The notes: a model not told the origin generated them from the letters alone. A DNA stretch of 64,000 nucleotides from Algoriphagus sp. PAP.12 (GCF_026652115.1 NZ_JAPPSQ010000009.1:1-64000); one strand, 5' to 3'; shown: positions 54,077-63,870, counted from the first letter of the stretch. Numbers and translations are program-made.

Positions 54077-55453
54077 TTAAAGTCTTCTTCTATTTGGATG
54101 GAGATAGACGTAGCCTACTAGTTGATCATATCTTGATCCCAAAGCCCTGAAGTAAACCATAACTTCGTATTCGTTCTCTGTTTCAAAATAGGCTCCTTCG
54201 AAAGGCAATGTGTCAAACACCCCTTCTTTTTGAACTCCATATTGATAATCATACCAGCCCTGTTTTAAAAGCAAAGTTGATTCATACACTTTCAAATCTT
54301 TGTTCCAAGCCAACTTGGCATCCGGAGAATTTCCCCAAGAAGTCATACTTCCCAATAAATAAATTGGAGTGCTTTGCTCAGGAATAGCCAAACGGAAAGT
54401 AGTCAGCATATATTCACTCTCTATCTCAGGATCTCCACCCGGCCTGTCATTCGTATAGACAATGTACTGTCCATTCAGGTCCAAATATTGGGAATAGGAT
54501 TCTTGAGGTCTTGGGGTATCTATTTTGGCAGTCGCATAAATGACATCGTCCTGGACATCCACTGCGGCCACATTCATCCCGGTTGCCCTCATAAATCGCA
54601 AATCTACAAATCGAAATTCATTACCAGCATTGAAGGTATTGCTCCCATCAAAACTTTCAAACCGCATCATTTTGGTGGATTCATTAATAAATGTAGGTGC
54701 TTGTAGGAATTTAGCATTATCCCATCTCTGATTTTGACGGAGAATAACCTTGACTTGATTTTGAGGATTCATCACTTCCCCTTTAGAGTAATTCACTACC
54801 ACATTGATCTGCTGCCCATTTTTCCTTTGAGAAGTCTGGGAAGGAGGCACAATGGAAGCTCCCACTGCAAATAGCTCCTCAAATACCATAAATCGTTTGG
54901 TCAAAATTACATCCTCTTCATTCCTTTCGGAATAGACTTTCAATACATAGTTACCCGACTTTGTAACTTTTGGAACCTGAAAAAAATAGTGGATGTAAGG
55001 GATTCTTGTATTCACAGAGTAATCAAAATCCTGAACATTGAATTGATTAAAGGTATTTAAAAAATCATTATCCTTCAGTTGGGATTTTTCCCAATTAGCA
55101 TCACAGTGTATCAACTTAGCTGTGTATAAAGCAGGGTCGTAGGCAATGTCATCAAAATATAACATTAATGGCCTTTGATCCGAAATAGAAACTACTGGAG
55201 CATCCAGCTGACTATCGTACTCTGTTCCTACTGGAAAAAGCCGGACAGATTGAATATGGTCTTTGTAAACTTGATCCTTGATTTGGGAAAATGAAAAGGA
55301 AGGAAGAAGGCCAAGCAAAACCAGCACTGAAATTTTACTTCCTAAGGTTGGAAACTCCTCAACCCTCCATTGTTTGTTAGAGTGAATACACTCTCTCCTG
55401 CTTCTTTTGAAAAGACTAAAAAAAAGCCATGAGATTTTCTTAAAATACTCCAT
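54077..55453 (-). CDS. DUF5103 protein, probable type IX secretion Plug
   Basis: A 458-residue exported protein of the DUF5103 family, the Plug that closes the SprA/PorV translocon of the type IX secretion system. Typical blocks are KDHIQSVRLFPVGTEYDSQL, LHCDANWEKSQL-like LIHCDANWEKSQLKDNDFLN, IPYIHYFFQVP and DFLYTVFNYW-free C-terminal WYDYQYGVQKEG. The hydrophobic signal region (SKISVLVLLGLLPSFSFSQ) starts at about residue 39, after a long basic leader that contains another hydrophobic patch. An internal start nearer the signal is likely, but I find no ATG there. No sprA or porV is in the window. Confidence 0.75.
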   Translation of the reverse strand: MEYFKKISWLFFSLFKRSRRECIHSNKQWRVEEFPTLGSKISVLVLLGLLPSFSFSQIKDQVYKDHIQSVRLFPVGTEYDSQLDAPVVSISDQRPLMLYFDDIAYDPALYTAKLIHCDANWEKSQLKDNDFLNTFNQFNVQDFDYSVNTRIPYIHYFFQVPKVTKSGNYVLKVYSERNEEDVILTKRFMVFEELFAVGASIVPPSQTSQRKNGQQINVVVNYSKGEVMNPQNQVKVILRQNQRWDNAKFLQAPTFINESTKMMRFESFDGSNTFNAGNEFRFVDLRFMRATGMNVAAVDVQDDVIYATAKIDTPRPQESYSQYLDLNGQYIVYTNDRPGGDPEIESEYMLTTFRLAIPEQSTPIYLLGSMTSWGNSPDAKLAWNKDLKVYESTLLLKQGWYDYQYGVQKEGVFDTLPFEGAYFETENEYEVMVYFRALGSRYDQLVGYVYLHPNRRRL

Positions 55454-55493
55454 GGCTTAAAATAGGCAAAATGAGGACCAATTTGAAAGAGAA

Positions 55494-57419
55494 TTAGTTA
55501 AGTAGCTCCTGCAATTCTGAAATTTGATCTACCAAAGATTCCCAATCTCCATTTTTTTGTTCCAATTCAGTTTTCACTTTTTGATATTGATCTTGAATCT
55601 TAGCAGATTTCTTTTCATCAGCGTATAATTCAGGATCTGCTAATTCTTTTTCAAGATCGCCTTGTTTACTTTCCAGCTTTTCAACCTCCTTTTCTATCTG
55701 CTCTAGTTGATATTCCAGCTTCTTCAAATCCTTCTTAGCTTGTTGCACTTCAGGATCATGAGGAGCTCTGGTTTTTTTCTCCTCTTTTTTAGCAGGTTTC
55801 TCTACTACTTTACTCTCTTCCTGAACCTGATTGGCTCTCCAGGTTTCATATTCGTCATATGTCCCAGGATATTCCTTGATCTGATGATCTTCAATATACC
55901 AGATTTTATTGGCCACTCCTTTGATGAAATGTCTATCGTGAGAAACAGTAATGAAAGTTCCTTCGTATTGCTGCAGTGCCTGGATCAAAATATTTACAGA
56001 CTGAAAATCCAAGTGGTTGGTCGGTTCATCAAGTAAAAGGAAATTTGCTTCAGAAATTAGGGTCTTTGCCAAAGCTACTCGAGATTTTTCCCCTCCAGAA
56101 AGCACCTTGATCTTTTTGAAAACATCATCATTTGTAAAAAGGAAACAGCCCAGCACATTTCTCAATTCTGTTTCTGTTTTACCACTTCCTGACTGTCCCA
56201 TTTCCTGGATGATCTCATTATCCAAAGTCAAGGCCTCTAGCTGATGCTGAGCAAAGAAAGATTTGATCACATTGTGACCCTCGGTTCTTTTTCCAGAAAT
56301 CCGTTCAGAACCATCAATAACCCTCAATAAAGTAGATTTCCCTTTTCCATTGGCTCCAATCAACGCAATCTTATCCCCTCTTTCGATTCTGGCGGTACTG
56401 TTTTCCAAAATCTTAAGATCTCCATAAGACTTCCCTATATGGTCCAGTACCACAACATCTCGCCCTGATTTCTGGGAAAAAGTAAACTTGAAATTCACAG
56501 ACACCTGATCGTCCACTACCTCATGTACACGGTCCATTCTATCTAAAGCCTTGATTCGGGACTGAACTTGATTTGACTTAGAAGCTTTGGCTCGGAATCG
56601 CTCAATAAAGCGTTCCGTTTGCTTAATCATTTGCTGCTGGTTTTCGTACGCATTCTGCTGGATTTCCATACGTTCTTTTCTCTCATGCTTGTAGAAAGAA
56701 TAATTCCCAGCATAAACGGTCAATGTATGATTGGCAACCTCCACAGTTGTGGAAATACAATTATCCAAAAAAGTCTGATCGTGAGAAACCACGATTACAG
56801 CACCTTCATAAGTTTTCAGGTAATTTTCCACCCATTGAATGGAAGGAAGGTCCAAGTGGTTGGTTGGTTCATCCAGCATCAAAAGCGAAGGCTTTTCCAA
56901 AAGCAATTTCGCAAGCATTACACGCATTCTCCAACCTCCAGAAAAAGTCTTCAATGGTTTTTGAAGATCCAGGGTTTTGAAACCGATCCCTTCCAGCACT
57001 TCTTCAGCTTTGGCTTTGATCGTATATCCCTCGTTGGCTTCAAATTGATCCTGCAAACGCGCCAGGCGATTGATGATTTCCTCGGAATGATCCGTTTCCA
57101 TTTGCTTCAGTACTTCATCGATCTGGTCTTGAAGTGCCAAAGTCTCTTTAAATGCCTCCAAAGCAACATTTAAAATGCTGTCATCAGACTGATAGGATAA
57201 TAAATCCTGATTCAAAAAACCGATGGTACAGTCTTTTGCTTTTTGGACCTCACCACTTGAAGGCTGATAATCCCCAGAAATTATCTTTAGTAAAGTTGAT
57301 TTTCCTGTTCCATTTTGACCTACCAACCCGATTTTATCCTTGGGTTTGATATGTAGGTTGGCATTTTCATATAGAGCCCTACCTCCAATGAAATAGGAAA
57401 GATTTGAAATCGATAGCAT
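55494..57419 (-). CDS. ABC-F family ATPase
   Basis: A 641-residue soluble protein with two ABC ATPase domains and no membrane part, typical of ribosome-acting ABC-F factors. The first domain has GQNGTGKSTLLKI, FSGGWRMRVMLAKLLL and MLDEPTNHLD, the second GANGKGKSTLLRV, LSGGEKSRVALAKTL and LLDEPTNHLD. A linker with RFRAKASKSNQVQSR (P-site tRNA interaction motif region) joins them. The C-terminal coiled coil (about 545-641, K/E-rich) matches Uup/YheS-type proteins. I start at ATG 57419 (MLSISNLSYFIGG). The open frame continues 24 codons upstream through the -7 box. Confidence 0.92.
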   Translation of the reverse strand: MLSISNLSYFIGGRALYENANLHIKPKDKIGLVGQNGTGKSTLLKIISGDYQPSSGEVQKAKDCTIGFLNQDLLSYQSDDSILNVALEAFKETLALQDQIDEVLKQMETDHSEEIINRLARLQDQFEANEGYTIKAKAEEVLEGIGFKTLDLQKPLKTFSGGWRMRVMLAKLLLEKPSLLMLDEPTNHLDLPSIQWVENYLKTYEGAVIVVSHDQTFLDNCISTTVEVANHTLTVYAGNYSFYKHERKERMEIQQNAYENQQQMIKQTERFIERFRAKASKSNQVQSRIKALDRMDRVHEVVDDQVSVNFKFTFSQKSGRDVVVLDHIGKSYGDLKILENSTARIERGDKIALIGANGKGKSTLLRVIDGSERISGKRTEGHNVIKSFFAQHQLEALTLDNEIIQEMGQSGSGKTETELRNVLGCFLFTNDDVFKKIKVLSGGEKSRVALAKTLISEANFLLLDEPTNHLDFQSVNILIQALQQYEGTFITVSHDRHFIKGVANKIWYIEDHQIKEYPGTYDEYETWRANQVQEESKVVEKPAKKEEKKTRAPHDPEVQQAKKDLKKLEYQLEQIEKEVEKLESKQGDLEKELADPELYADEKKSAKIQDQYQKVKTELEQKNGDWESLVDQISELQELLN

Positions 57420-57423
57420 GGCG

Positions 57424-57431
57424 CAAAAATA
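57424..57431 (-). promoter_or_regulatory. -7 box abutting the ABC-F start codon (TATTTTTG)
   Basis: On the minus strand TATTTTTG is followed by CGCC and the ATG at 57419. The geometry predicts a leaderless or nearly leaderless transcript, as for the luxC-like gene. No -33 element seen. Confidence 0.4.
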
Positions 57432-57510
57432 AGGAATCAACCGTTTATTGAGGTCCCATTTAAAAACATTCTCAAAAAGAATTAACTTCAAGTACTTAAC
57501 ACATAAACCA

Positions 57511-58704
57511 ATGAAATCACTCTATAAAACTTCACTACTTGTAGCCATGACCTTTAGCTGTATGGTTGCGAGCTGTCAACAAAAGGGGAAACTTAGCCCA
57601 ATCCAAACTTCAGATTCACCCAATAGAAGCTCAATTTCTTCCGCAAAGGCAGATGTTCAATTGGATAAATTAAACCTGCCTGAAGGCTTTAAAATTGACG
57701 TTTGGGCAGCAGATCTACCAAGTGCCCGATCCTTGGCTATTTCAGACAAAGGGATCATTTTTGTAGGAAATAGAAGAGAAAACAATGTTTTTGCTGTGGT
57801 AGATGAAGATGCAGACGGCAAAGCCGATTATAAATTTGTAATTGGTGAAGATCTTAATATGCCCAATGGTGTTGCCTATAAAGACGGAGATTTGTATGTG
57901 GCTGAAGTCAATAGAATACTCAGGTTTAAAGACATTGAAAATAATCTGGGAAACCCAACCTACGAAGTAGTCTATGATGGATATCCAACTGAAACTCATC
58001 ATGGTTGGAAATTTATAGATTTCGGCCCTGATGGAATGTTATATGTACCTGTGGGAGCTCCTTGTAATATCTGCAAAGAGGATAATGAAATTTTCGCATC
58101 CATTACTCGAATTGATGTCAGTAAACCCAACCCAACTCCTGAGGTATATGCCCATGGCGTAAGAAATTCAGTTGGATTTGATTGGAACCCAAAAACAGGC
58201 CACCTTTGGTTTACAGACAATGGTAGAGATATGCTAGGAGATGATGTACCTGATTGTGAATTAAATCTGGCAACAGAAGCTGGACAACACTTTGGTTATC
58301 CCTACTGGCATGCAGGAACTGTAAAAGATCCGGAATTCGGCGATAAAGGAAAAGCAGCCAATGCTTATGTGGCCCCAGCTGAAAAAATGGGAGCTCATGT
58401 GGCTCCTCTAGGAATTCGGTTTTATGAGGGTTCTATGTTTCCTTCTTCTTATGATAACCGTGCATTTATCGCAAAGCATGGTTCTTGGAACAGAAGTAAA
58501 AAATCAGGATATCAAGTTGTTACCGTCAATATTGACGAAAATGAAAAGGTTACTAGCCAAGATGTCTTTATTTCGGGTTGGTTGGATGATGCCTCTCAAG
58601 ATGTCTGGGGAAGACCTGTAGATGTTCAAGAGTTACCTGATGGAAGTTTGTTGATTTCAGATGATATGGCTGGATGCATCTATCGAGTTACTTATTCGAA
58701 TTGA
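57511..58704 (+). CDS. PQQ-dependent sugar dehydrogenase-like lipoprotein
   Basis: A 397-residue exported lipoprotein (signal peptide SLLVAMTFSCMVASC, lipidated Cys about residue 27) with a six-bladed beta-propeller of the soluble glucose/sorbosone dehydrogenase family. Visible blocks are LNLPEGFKIDVWAADLPSAR, GRRENNVF-like FVGNRRENNVFAVVDEDADG, THHGWKFIDFGPDGMLYVPV, YAHGVRNSVGFDWNPKTGHL and FTDNGRDMLGDD, which include the usual cofactor and calcium positions. I start at ATG 57511, since the upstream in-frame ATG at 57448 would put 21 basic residues before the signal peptide. The sugar oxidised is unknown. Confidence 0.9.
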   Translation: MKSLYKTSLLVAMTFSCMVASCQQKGKLSPIQTSDSPNRSSISSAKADVQLDKLNLPEGFKIDVWAADLPSARSLAISDKGIIFVGNRRENNVFAVVDEDADGKADYKFVIGEDLNMPNGVAYKDGDLYVAEVNRILRFKDIENNLGNPTYEVVYDGYPTETHHGWKFIDFGPDGMLYVPVGAPCNICKEDNEIFASITRIDVSKPNPTPEVYAHGVRNSVGFDWNPKTGHLWFTDNGRDMLGDDVPDCELNLATEAGQHFGYPYWHAGTVKDPEFGDKGKAANAYVAPAEKMGAHVAPLGIRFYEGSMFPSSYDNRAFIAKHGSWNRSKKSGYQVVTVNIDENEKVTSQDVFISGWLDDASQDVWGRPVDVQELPDGSLLISDDMAGCIYRVTYSN

Positions 58705-58740
58705 ATTTGGGGAATAGAATCTGCATTTCTAAATAAATTT

Positions 58741-58767
58741 AGCCTCCACCTAAAGCTGGAGGCTTTT
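58741..58767 (+). terminator. Rho-independent terminator of the sugar dehydrogenase gene
   Basis: AGCCTCCA pairs with TGGAGGCT over an 8-nt loop and is followed by TTT. It lies 36 nt past the stop codon and 15 nt before the convergent exonuclease gene ends. Confidence 0.75.
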
Positions 58768-58781
58768 GCATTTATCCAAAA

Positions 58782-60161
58782 TTAAAACTCAAAAGTCAGA
58801 ACAGTTTGAGATCCTTTTCTTGGTGCAATCACTTGAATCTGATCCGGATCAATCTGATGAAAAAACTGTTTCAATAAATAGGAAGTCTCTGGATAGGGCT
58901 TTACCCTTTCTAAAGGTTCATTATCCTCCTTGACAAAGCCGTATTCCGTCAACATACCCCCTTCAAAAATACAAACAGCCTTTTCTTCTTCCTCTCTTCC
59001 AGAAAACTCAATTCTCAAACCTCCTTTACTTTCTTTGATTTTCTGAATAAAATCCTGTGCCCGGGCATTATATTGTTTAGGTTTTTCTGAAGAAGAGCAT
59101 GCACCCAAACATGATGTATCTTGCACCACTTCACAATTAACTTTCCTCAATCCACAGAGTTTTGGACAAAGCTCATAGGCGGAGATACCTGATTTGAGAT
59201 ATTCTTTGGCCTCTTCTGAGGAAAAAAATGTTTCCAATGGCTGTAGTGCCTTGCTTATTTTTCCAATTTGAAATCGGGTATATCCGTTCCCATCCAAGTA
59301 TGAAAAAAGTCCCCAGAGGGTCCTTGGAAGTTTTAATGCAGCATTATACTTCGGCCAAATCCGTTTGATTTCCAGAGTTTCAAGCATTAGAGCCATAAAT
59401 TCTGTACCTGTCAATTGCCATTTCAAATCAAATACTTCGGCCTTGAGTTGTTGTTTTAGATGAGGGTGACTTTGACCAGAAAAGTGCCCTTTAAATCGCT
59501 CTTGAATATTGATAGCCTTCCCAACATAAATCACTTTTCCTTTGTCATTGAGCATGTAATAAACTCCACAAGCTTTGGGGATTTCTCTGAATTTGGTAAG
59601 GGAGAAATTAGGAGGCAAAAAGGATTCACCTGAATTCCTTTTCAAACTCGAAGAAATCACATCAGAATGACTCTTCAGAATCTTATCAAAAAGAATTGCA
59701 GTTGCTTGGGCGTCGCCCATAGCTCTATGTCTCGCCAGAATTGGGATATCCAATTGTTCACAAATTCTTCCCAAACTATAAGAGCGCTGTCCGGGAAAGG
59801 CCTTTCGACTCAATCGAACTGTGCACAGCTTGGCTGGTTTAAATTCGTAATCAACTCTGGATAAAAACTCTCGAATAAATCCAAAATCAAAATTTACGGA
59901 ATGGGCCACAAACACCCTACCTTCTAAAAGATCAATCAACTCATCGGCAATCTCTTCAAATGTGGGAGCATCAGTCACCATTTCATTATCGATACCTGTT
60001 AATCCGGTAATATAGGCAGGAATAGATTGCTCAGGGTTGATTAGAGTCTGATACTCTTGAACAATGGATTCTCCATCATGAATTACCACAGCAATTTCTG
60101 TAATCCCTCCATTGCGGAAATTACCTCCTGTAGTTTCAATATCCACGATTGCATATTCCAT
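58782..60161 (-). CDS. DEDDh exonuclease fused to GIY-YIG nuclease
   Basis: A 459-residue fusion. Residues 1-170 are a DnaQ-type 3'-5' exonuclease: the first acidic pair in AIVDIETTG, FVAHSVNFDFGFI, and HRAMGDA with the catalytic His and Asp. Residues about 195-275 are a GIY-YIG domain as in UvrC/Cho (CGVYYMLNDKGKVIYVGKAI, RFKGHF). The C-terminal part (about 290-459) has a cysteine cluster (CPKLCGLRKVNC, CLGACSS), the uvrC-like CxxC-type region. Fusions of this kind are known in Bacteroidetes and Actinobacteria and are thought to act in DNA repair, but a specific role here is not established. Confidence 0.9.
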   Translation of the reverse strand: MEYAIVDIETTGGNFRNGGITEIAVVIHDGESIVQEYQTLINPEQSIPAYITGLTGIDNEMVTDAPTFEEIADELIDLLEGRVFVAHSVNFDFGFIREFLSRVDYEFKPAKLCTVRLSRKAFPGQRSYSLGRICEQLDIPILARHRAMGDAQATAILFDKILKSHSDVISSSLKRNSGESFLPPNFSLTKFREIPKACGVYYMLNDKGKVIYVGKAINIQERFKGHFSGQSHPHLKQQLKAEVFDLKWQLTGTEFMALMLETLEIKRIWPKYNAALKLPRTLWGLFSYLDGNGYTRFQIGKISKALQPLETFFSSEEAKEYLKSGISAYELCPKLCGLRKVNCEVVQDTSCLGACSSSEKPKQYNARAQDFIQKIKESKGGLRIEFSGREEEEKAVCIFEGGMLTEYGFVKEDNEPLERVKPYPETSYLLKQFFHQIDPDQIQVIAPRKGSQTVLTFEF

Positions 60162-60242
60162 ATCTAAAGATAACTAGAGAAGTTATTAGAAGTTTGGAAA
60201 AGATTGAAATTGACAGAGAATGTCTTTTTATACCATAATTTT

Positions 60243-61823
60243 TTAGGTATTTACATAGGCAGCAATCAACTTTTCTGCGCACCTCTCACCATCCATAGCA
60301 GCTGAAACAATTCCGCCGGCATACCCTGCTCCTTCACCACATGGATATAAACGTTTCAACTCCGGATGCTCAAAACTTTCGCGATCCCTAGGAACCCGTA
60401 CAGGAGAGGAAGTTCGGCTTTCTACTCCAATCAATTGCGCTTCATTGGTCAAATACCCCTTCATTTTTTGTCCAAAAGCCTTGAATGCAAAACGCATTCT
60501 TTCTGCAATAAAATCGGGCAAAACATCATCCATATTGGAGGAAGCTAGCCCAGGTTGATAGGAAGTATCCAACAAACTGCTACTCGACTTTCTTTGAACA
60601 AAATCCATCATCCTTTGGGCCGGAGCGACTTGGGTCTTTCCTCCTACTTCCCAAGCCTTTTTTTCAATCTCTGCCTGAAAATGCATTGCAGCCAATGGCC
60701 CGTACTTTTGATATTTAGGAAGATCTTCCAATTCAACCGCTACCACCATTCCTGAATTGGCAAATTTGCTATCTCTTCGACTTGGACTCATTCCGTTCAC
60801 TACCAATTCACCCGGTGAAGTAGCAGCCGGGACAATAAATCCGCCCGGACACATACAAAAGCTGAAAACACCTCTTTGCTTTCCTTTGAATTGAGTCTGT
60901 TGAACTAATGAATAGGAGGATGCAGGCAAATATGGCCCCCGATCAACTTCACAATGGTACTGGATTTGATCGATTAAATTTTGAGAATGCTCTATCCTAA
61001 CTCCCAGAGCGAATGGTTTTGCTTCGATTAATACTTTTTTGGAATGAAGCAATTCAAAAATATCGCGAGCAGAATGGCCAGTAGCCAAAATAACTCCCAA
61101 ACCCAATATTTTCTCTCCATCCTGTGTTATCACTCCTTTTAGTTCATTTCCTTCCAAAATAAAATCTTCAACACGAGTATCGAAAAGAACTTCACCTCCG
61201 GCATCTAGAATACTTTCTCGAAGTTTCGTTACCAAAACAGGTAATTTATTGGTGCCAATATGAGGATGTGCATCTACCAAAATCTCCTCAGTTGCTCCAT
61301 GTGCAACCAGTATTTCCATAACCCTTCTGACGTCTCCCCTTTTCTTTGATCTAGTATAAAGCTTACCATCAGAATAAGTTCCGGCACCACCTTCACCAAA
61401 ACAATAATTCGAGTCAGGATTAACAATATGCTCTTTATTGATAGCCGCTAAGTCTCTTCTTCGAGATTGAACATCTTTTCCTCTCTCAATCACTATTGGT
61501 TTTACTCCTAATTCAATCGCACGAAGCGCCGCAAAAAGTCCGGCGGGCCCAGCTCCAACAATGATTATTGGATCAGAATTCTTAACTGATTTATATTGGG
61601 TTGGAGGATCAAATCTAGGAGTAGGAGCTTCTTTAAAAAATAATTCAGCCTCAACATTGATTTTAACATTTCTACCACGGGCATCTATGGATCTTTTGAC
61701 TTGTCGAACGAAACATTCCTTTTCATCTGCATTCAGACCAGCCTTTTTTAAGACTACTTGCCTGAAAATATCCTGATCATAAGCCTCTTGTGGGCTCAAT
61801 TGAAGTGTAAATGTTTTTTTCAT
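60243..61823 (-). CDS. FAD-dependent oxidoreductase (COG2509 type)
   Basis: A 526-residue flavoprotein. After a 95-residue N-terminal domain it has the dinucleotide motif IIVGAGPAGLFAALRAIELG, then IERGKDVQSRRRD and NYCFGEGGAGTYSDGKLYTR, and a second site LGVILATGHSARDIFELL. The C-terminal FAD contact is LYPCGEGAGYAGGIVSAAMDG. This is the widespread uncharacterised dehydrogenase family COG2509. The substrate is unknown. It appears monocistronic. Confidence 0.88.
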   Translation of the reverse strand: MKKTFTLQLSPQEAYDQDIFRQVVLKKAGLNADEKECFVRQVKRSIDARGRNVKINVEAELFFKEAPTPRFDPPTQYKSVKNSDPIIIVGAGPAGLFAALRAIELGVKPIVIERGKDVQSRRRDLAAINKEHIVNPDSNYCFGEGGAGTYSDGKLYTRSKKRGDVRRVMEILVAHGATEEILVDAHPHIGTNKLPVLVTKLRESILDAGGEVLFDTRVEDFILEGNELKGVITQDGEKILGLGVILATGHSARDIFELLHSKKVLIEAKPFALGVRIEHSQNLIDQIQYHCEVDRGPYLPASSYSLVQQTQFKGKQRGVFSFCMCPGGFIVPAATSPGELVVNGMSPSRRDSKFANSGMVVAVELEDLPKYQKYGPLAAMHFQAEIEKKAWEVGGKTQVAPAQRMMDFVQRKSSSSLLDTSYQPGLASSNMDDVLPDFIAERMRFAFKAFGQKMKGYLTNEAQLIGVESRTSSPVRVPRDRESFEHPELKRLYPCGEGAGYAGGIVSAAMDGERCAEKLIAAYVNT

Positions 61824-61864
61824 GGTAAGGTGTTTTTCCTTAAAGCAATGGGTATTTAAAAATG

Positions 61865-61872
61865 CAAATTTA
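61865..61872 (-). promoter_or_regulatory. Bacteroidetes -7 box of the FAD oxidoreductase gene (TAAATTTG)
   Basis: TAAATTTG on the minus strand fits TAnnTTTG, 41 nt before the ATG at 61823. No good -33 element. Confidence 0.4.
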
Positions 61873-61908
61873 CATCAGGTTCAGAAATAAAGAGAATTTG
61901 ATTAGAAA

Positions 61909-61933
61909 TAAAAAAGACCGCAAGAGCGGTCTT
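61909..61933 (-). terminator. Rho-independent terminator of the CapD-like gene
   Basis: An 8-bp perfect stem AAGACCGC/GCGGTCTT (61914-61933) with loop AAGA. On the minus strand a short T-run follows. It is 26 nt past the stop codon at 61960. Confidence 0.85.
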
Positions 61934-61959
61934 CAATTATAAATTCTTTCCAAAAAAGG

Positions 61960-63870
61960 TCAATTCAGCCTATCCAAAACTTCAAACCTCGAAGAATTGG
62001 AAATGAATTCTGGAACAATTGTTTTCAAATGACCAACAATTTCGTTTTCAGAACTCTTTTGAATCAGTTCTTGGAAAAGTTCTACCTGACCATCCACTTT
62101 ATGATAGGCTGAAGGTAATACCTGAGCAATTTTAATTTTAGGATGATGAGTGATCTTTACAGTTTCAAAGTCATTCAACAGTTCCTCATACAGCTTTTCC
62201 CCTTCTCTTAATCCTGTAAATACTATTTTTATATCTTCATCTACACGCTTTCCTGAAAGCTGAATCATTTTCTTCGCCAAATCAAGAATCTTAACTGGTT
62301 CTCCCATATCAAACACGTAGATTTCTCCTCCATGCCCCATGATTCCAGCCTCCAATACTAATTGACATGCTTCAGGAATAGTCATGAAAAATCTGGTGAT
62401 TTCTGGATGGGTAACAGTGATAGGACCTCCATGCAAAATTTGCTTTTTAAACAATGGAATTACAGATCCATTGGATCCCAAAACATTACCAAATCTAGTC
62501 GTGATGAATTTTGTATGATATTTCTTATGATTGACTTCTAGGTATTCATTCAAAGCCTGGACATACATTTCTGCAGCTCGCTTACTGGCTCCCATCACAT
62601 TGGTTGGATTTACGGCCTTATCAGTGGAAACAAAAACGAATTTGTCCACTTGCGAAAGTACAGAAAGGTCAGCCAAAATTTTTGTTCCAATTACATTAGA
62701 TTGAATAGCCTCTTCAGGGTAATTCTCCATCATAGGAACATGCTTGTAGGCAGCAGCATGGAATACAACTTGAGGTTTGAAGTTTTTAAATACTTCCCTC
62801 ATCTTCTTTTTATTCCGAACATCCCCCAAAATAATCTTGATAGGACAGTTAGGGAAACTTTCTCTGAATTCGTTTTCAACGTCATACAATGCAGACTCTG
62901 CAATATCCAGCATTACCAACAGTCTAGGTTGATAATGAGAAATCTGTCTACACAACTCTGAGCCAATAGATCCTGCGGCTCCAGTTACCAAGACTACTTT
63001 ACCCATCAAATCTTCCTGAATTCTAGGATTGTCCAATTTGATTTGCTCTCTGGAAAGAAGGTCTTCAATTTTAATTTCACGAATAGCTCCCGTTGTCAAT
63101 CCACCTTTGATCCATTGATCTACCGGAGGCACAATAGAAACTGATATTTTTAATCTAAGACATTCATCAATTATCTCTCTCTTTCTTTGAACCGAAAGAT
63201 CTCGGACTGCGATAATCAATTCAGAAACCGAATGCTGCTCCACCAATCTCTCCAATTCTGACAAGCCTTCAAAAATTCGGGTACCTGAAATATTTTTACC
63301 CTCTTTTTTGGAATCGTCATCCAAAAAGGCAACTGTATTATAGAAACTTGTTCCATCTCCTTTAATCGCTTCTTGAGCAATTATTCCTGACTCTCCAGCT
63401 CCAAAGATCACTACATTTTTAAGCTCTTTGGGAACCAATCCATATTTGATATAGACAAAAAGCTCTTTAACCAATAAGCGGTAAAATATTAAGCTGAATA
63501 ATGAAGATAAACTCGCGATGATTAAAACTGAAGTCGGTAATAAAAAGCGATCATTCAGGAAATTTCCATGAAAGAAATTCAGGAATAAGAAAAGTACAAA
63601 ATTAATTCCGATAGTCTTAAAAATATTTGAGCCGTCCTTAAATCCTGTATGACGAACTATCCCCTCATAACTTCTGGTATTTTGCATTACAAGCAAGCCT
63701 CCTACCATGAAGGTAAAAGATCCTGCAACAGCATCATTTTGTTCAATTAAAGCTAATTCAAAATTAAAACGAACCAGGTATCCGAACAGGGCACAATGGA
63801 AAAGTATCAATGCATCAAGGGTGGCAATAATCCATCTTGGAAGGATTTTTAACCGAGTCAAAAAATTCAT
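61960..63870 (-). CDS. Nucleoside-diphosphate-sugar 4,6-dehydratase (CapD/WbpM/PglF type)
   Basis: A 636-residue inner-membrane enzyme. Four N-terminal hydrophobic helices (residues about 10-130) are followed by a CoA-binding-like Rossmann domain (VVIFGAGESGIIAQEAI) and a large SDR domain starting VVLVTGAAGSIGSELCRQ. VSTDKAVNPTNVMGASKRAAEMY carries the Ser-Met-Lys variant of the catalytic triad (Met in place of Tyr), as in WbpM/PglF/FlaA1. FVFHAAAYKHVPMMENYPEEA-like sequence is also present. It dehydrates UDP-GlcNAc-type sugars for capsule, O-antigen or glycoprotein glycan synthesis. Glycan genes may lie just outside the window. Confidence 0.93.
   Translation of the reverse strand: MNFLTRLKILPRWIIATLDALILFHCALFGYLVRFNFELALIEQNDAVAGSFTFMVGGLLVMQNTRSYEGIVRHTGFKDGSNIFKTIGINFVLFLFLNFFHGNFLNDRFLLPTSVLIIASLSSLFSLIFYRLLVKELFVYIKYGLVPKELKNVVIFGAGESGIIAQEAIKGDGTSFYNTVAFLDDDSKKEGKNISGTRIFEGLSELERLVEQHSVSELIIAVRDLSVQRKREIIDECLRLKISVSIVPPVDQWIKGGLTTGAIREIKIEDLLSREQIKLDNPRIQEDLMGKVVLVTGAAGSIGSELCRQISHYQPRLLVMLDIAESALYDVENEFRESFPNCPIKIILGDVRNKKKMREVFKNFKPQVVFHAAAYKHVPMMENYPEEAIQSNVIGTKILADLSVLSQVDKFVFVSTDKAVNPTNVMGASKRAAEMYVQALNEYLEVNHKKYHTKFITTRFGNVLGSNGSVIPLFKKQILHGGPITVTHPEITRFFMTIPEACQLVLEAGIMGHGGEIYVFDMGEPVKILDLAKKMIQLSGKRVDEDIKIVFTGLREGEKLYEELLNDFETVKITHHPKIKIAQVLPSAYHKVDGQVELFQELIQKSSENEIVGHLKTIVPEFISNSSRFEVLDRLN

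Noticed and set aside
56619-57173. 184-codon open frame on the plus strand
   Set aside because: Antisense to the first ATPase domain of the ABC-F gene, with low-complexity hydrophobic composition. A shadow of the real gene.
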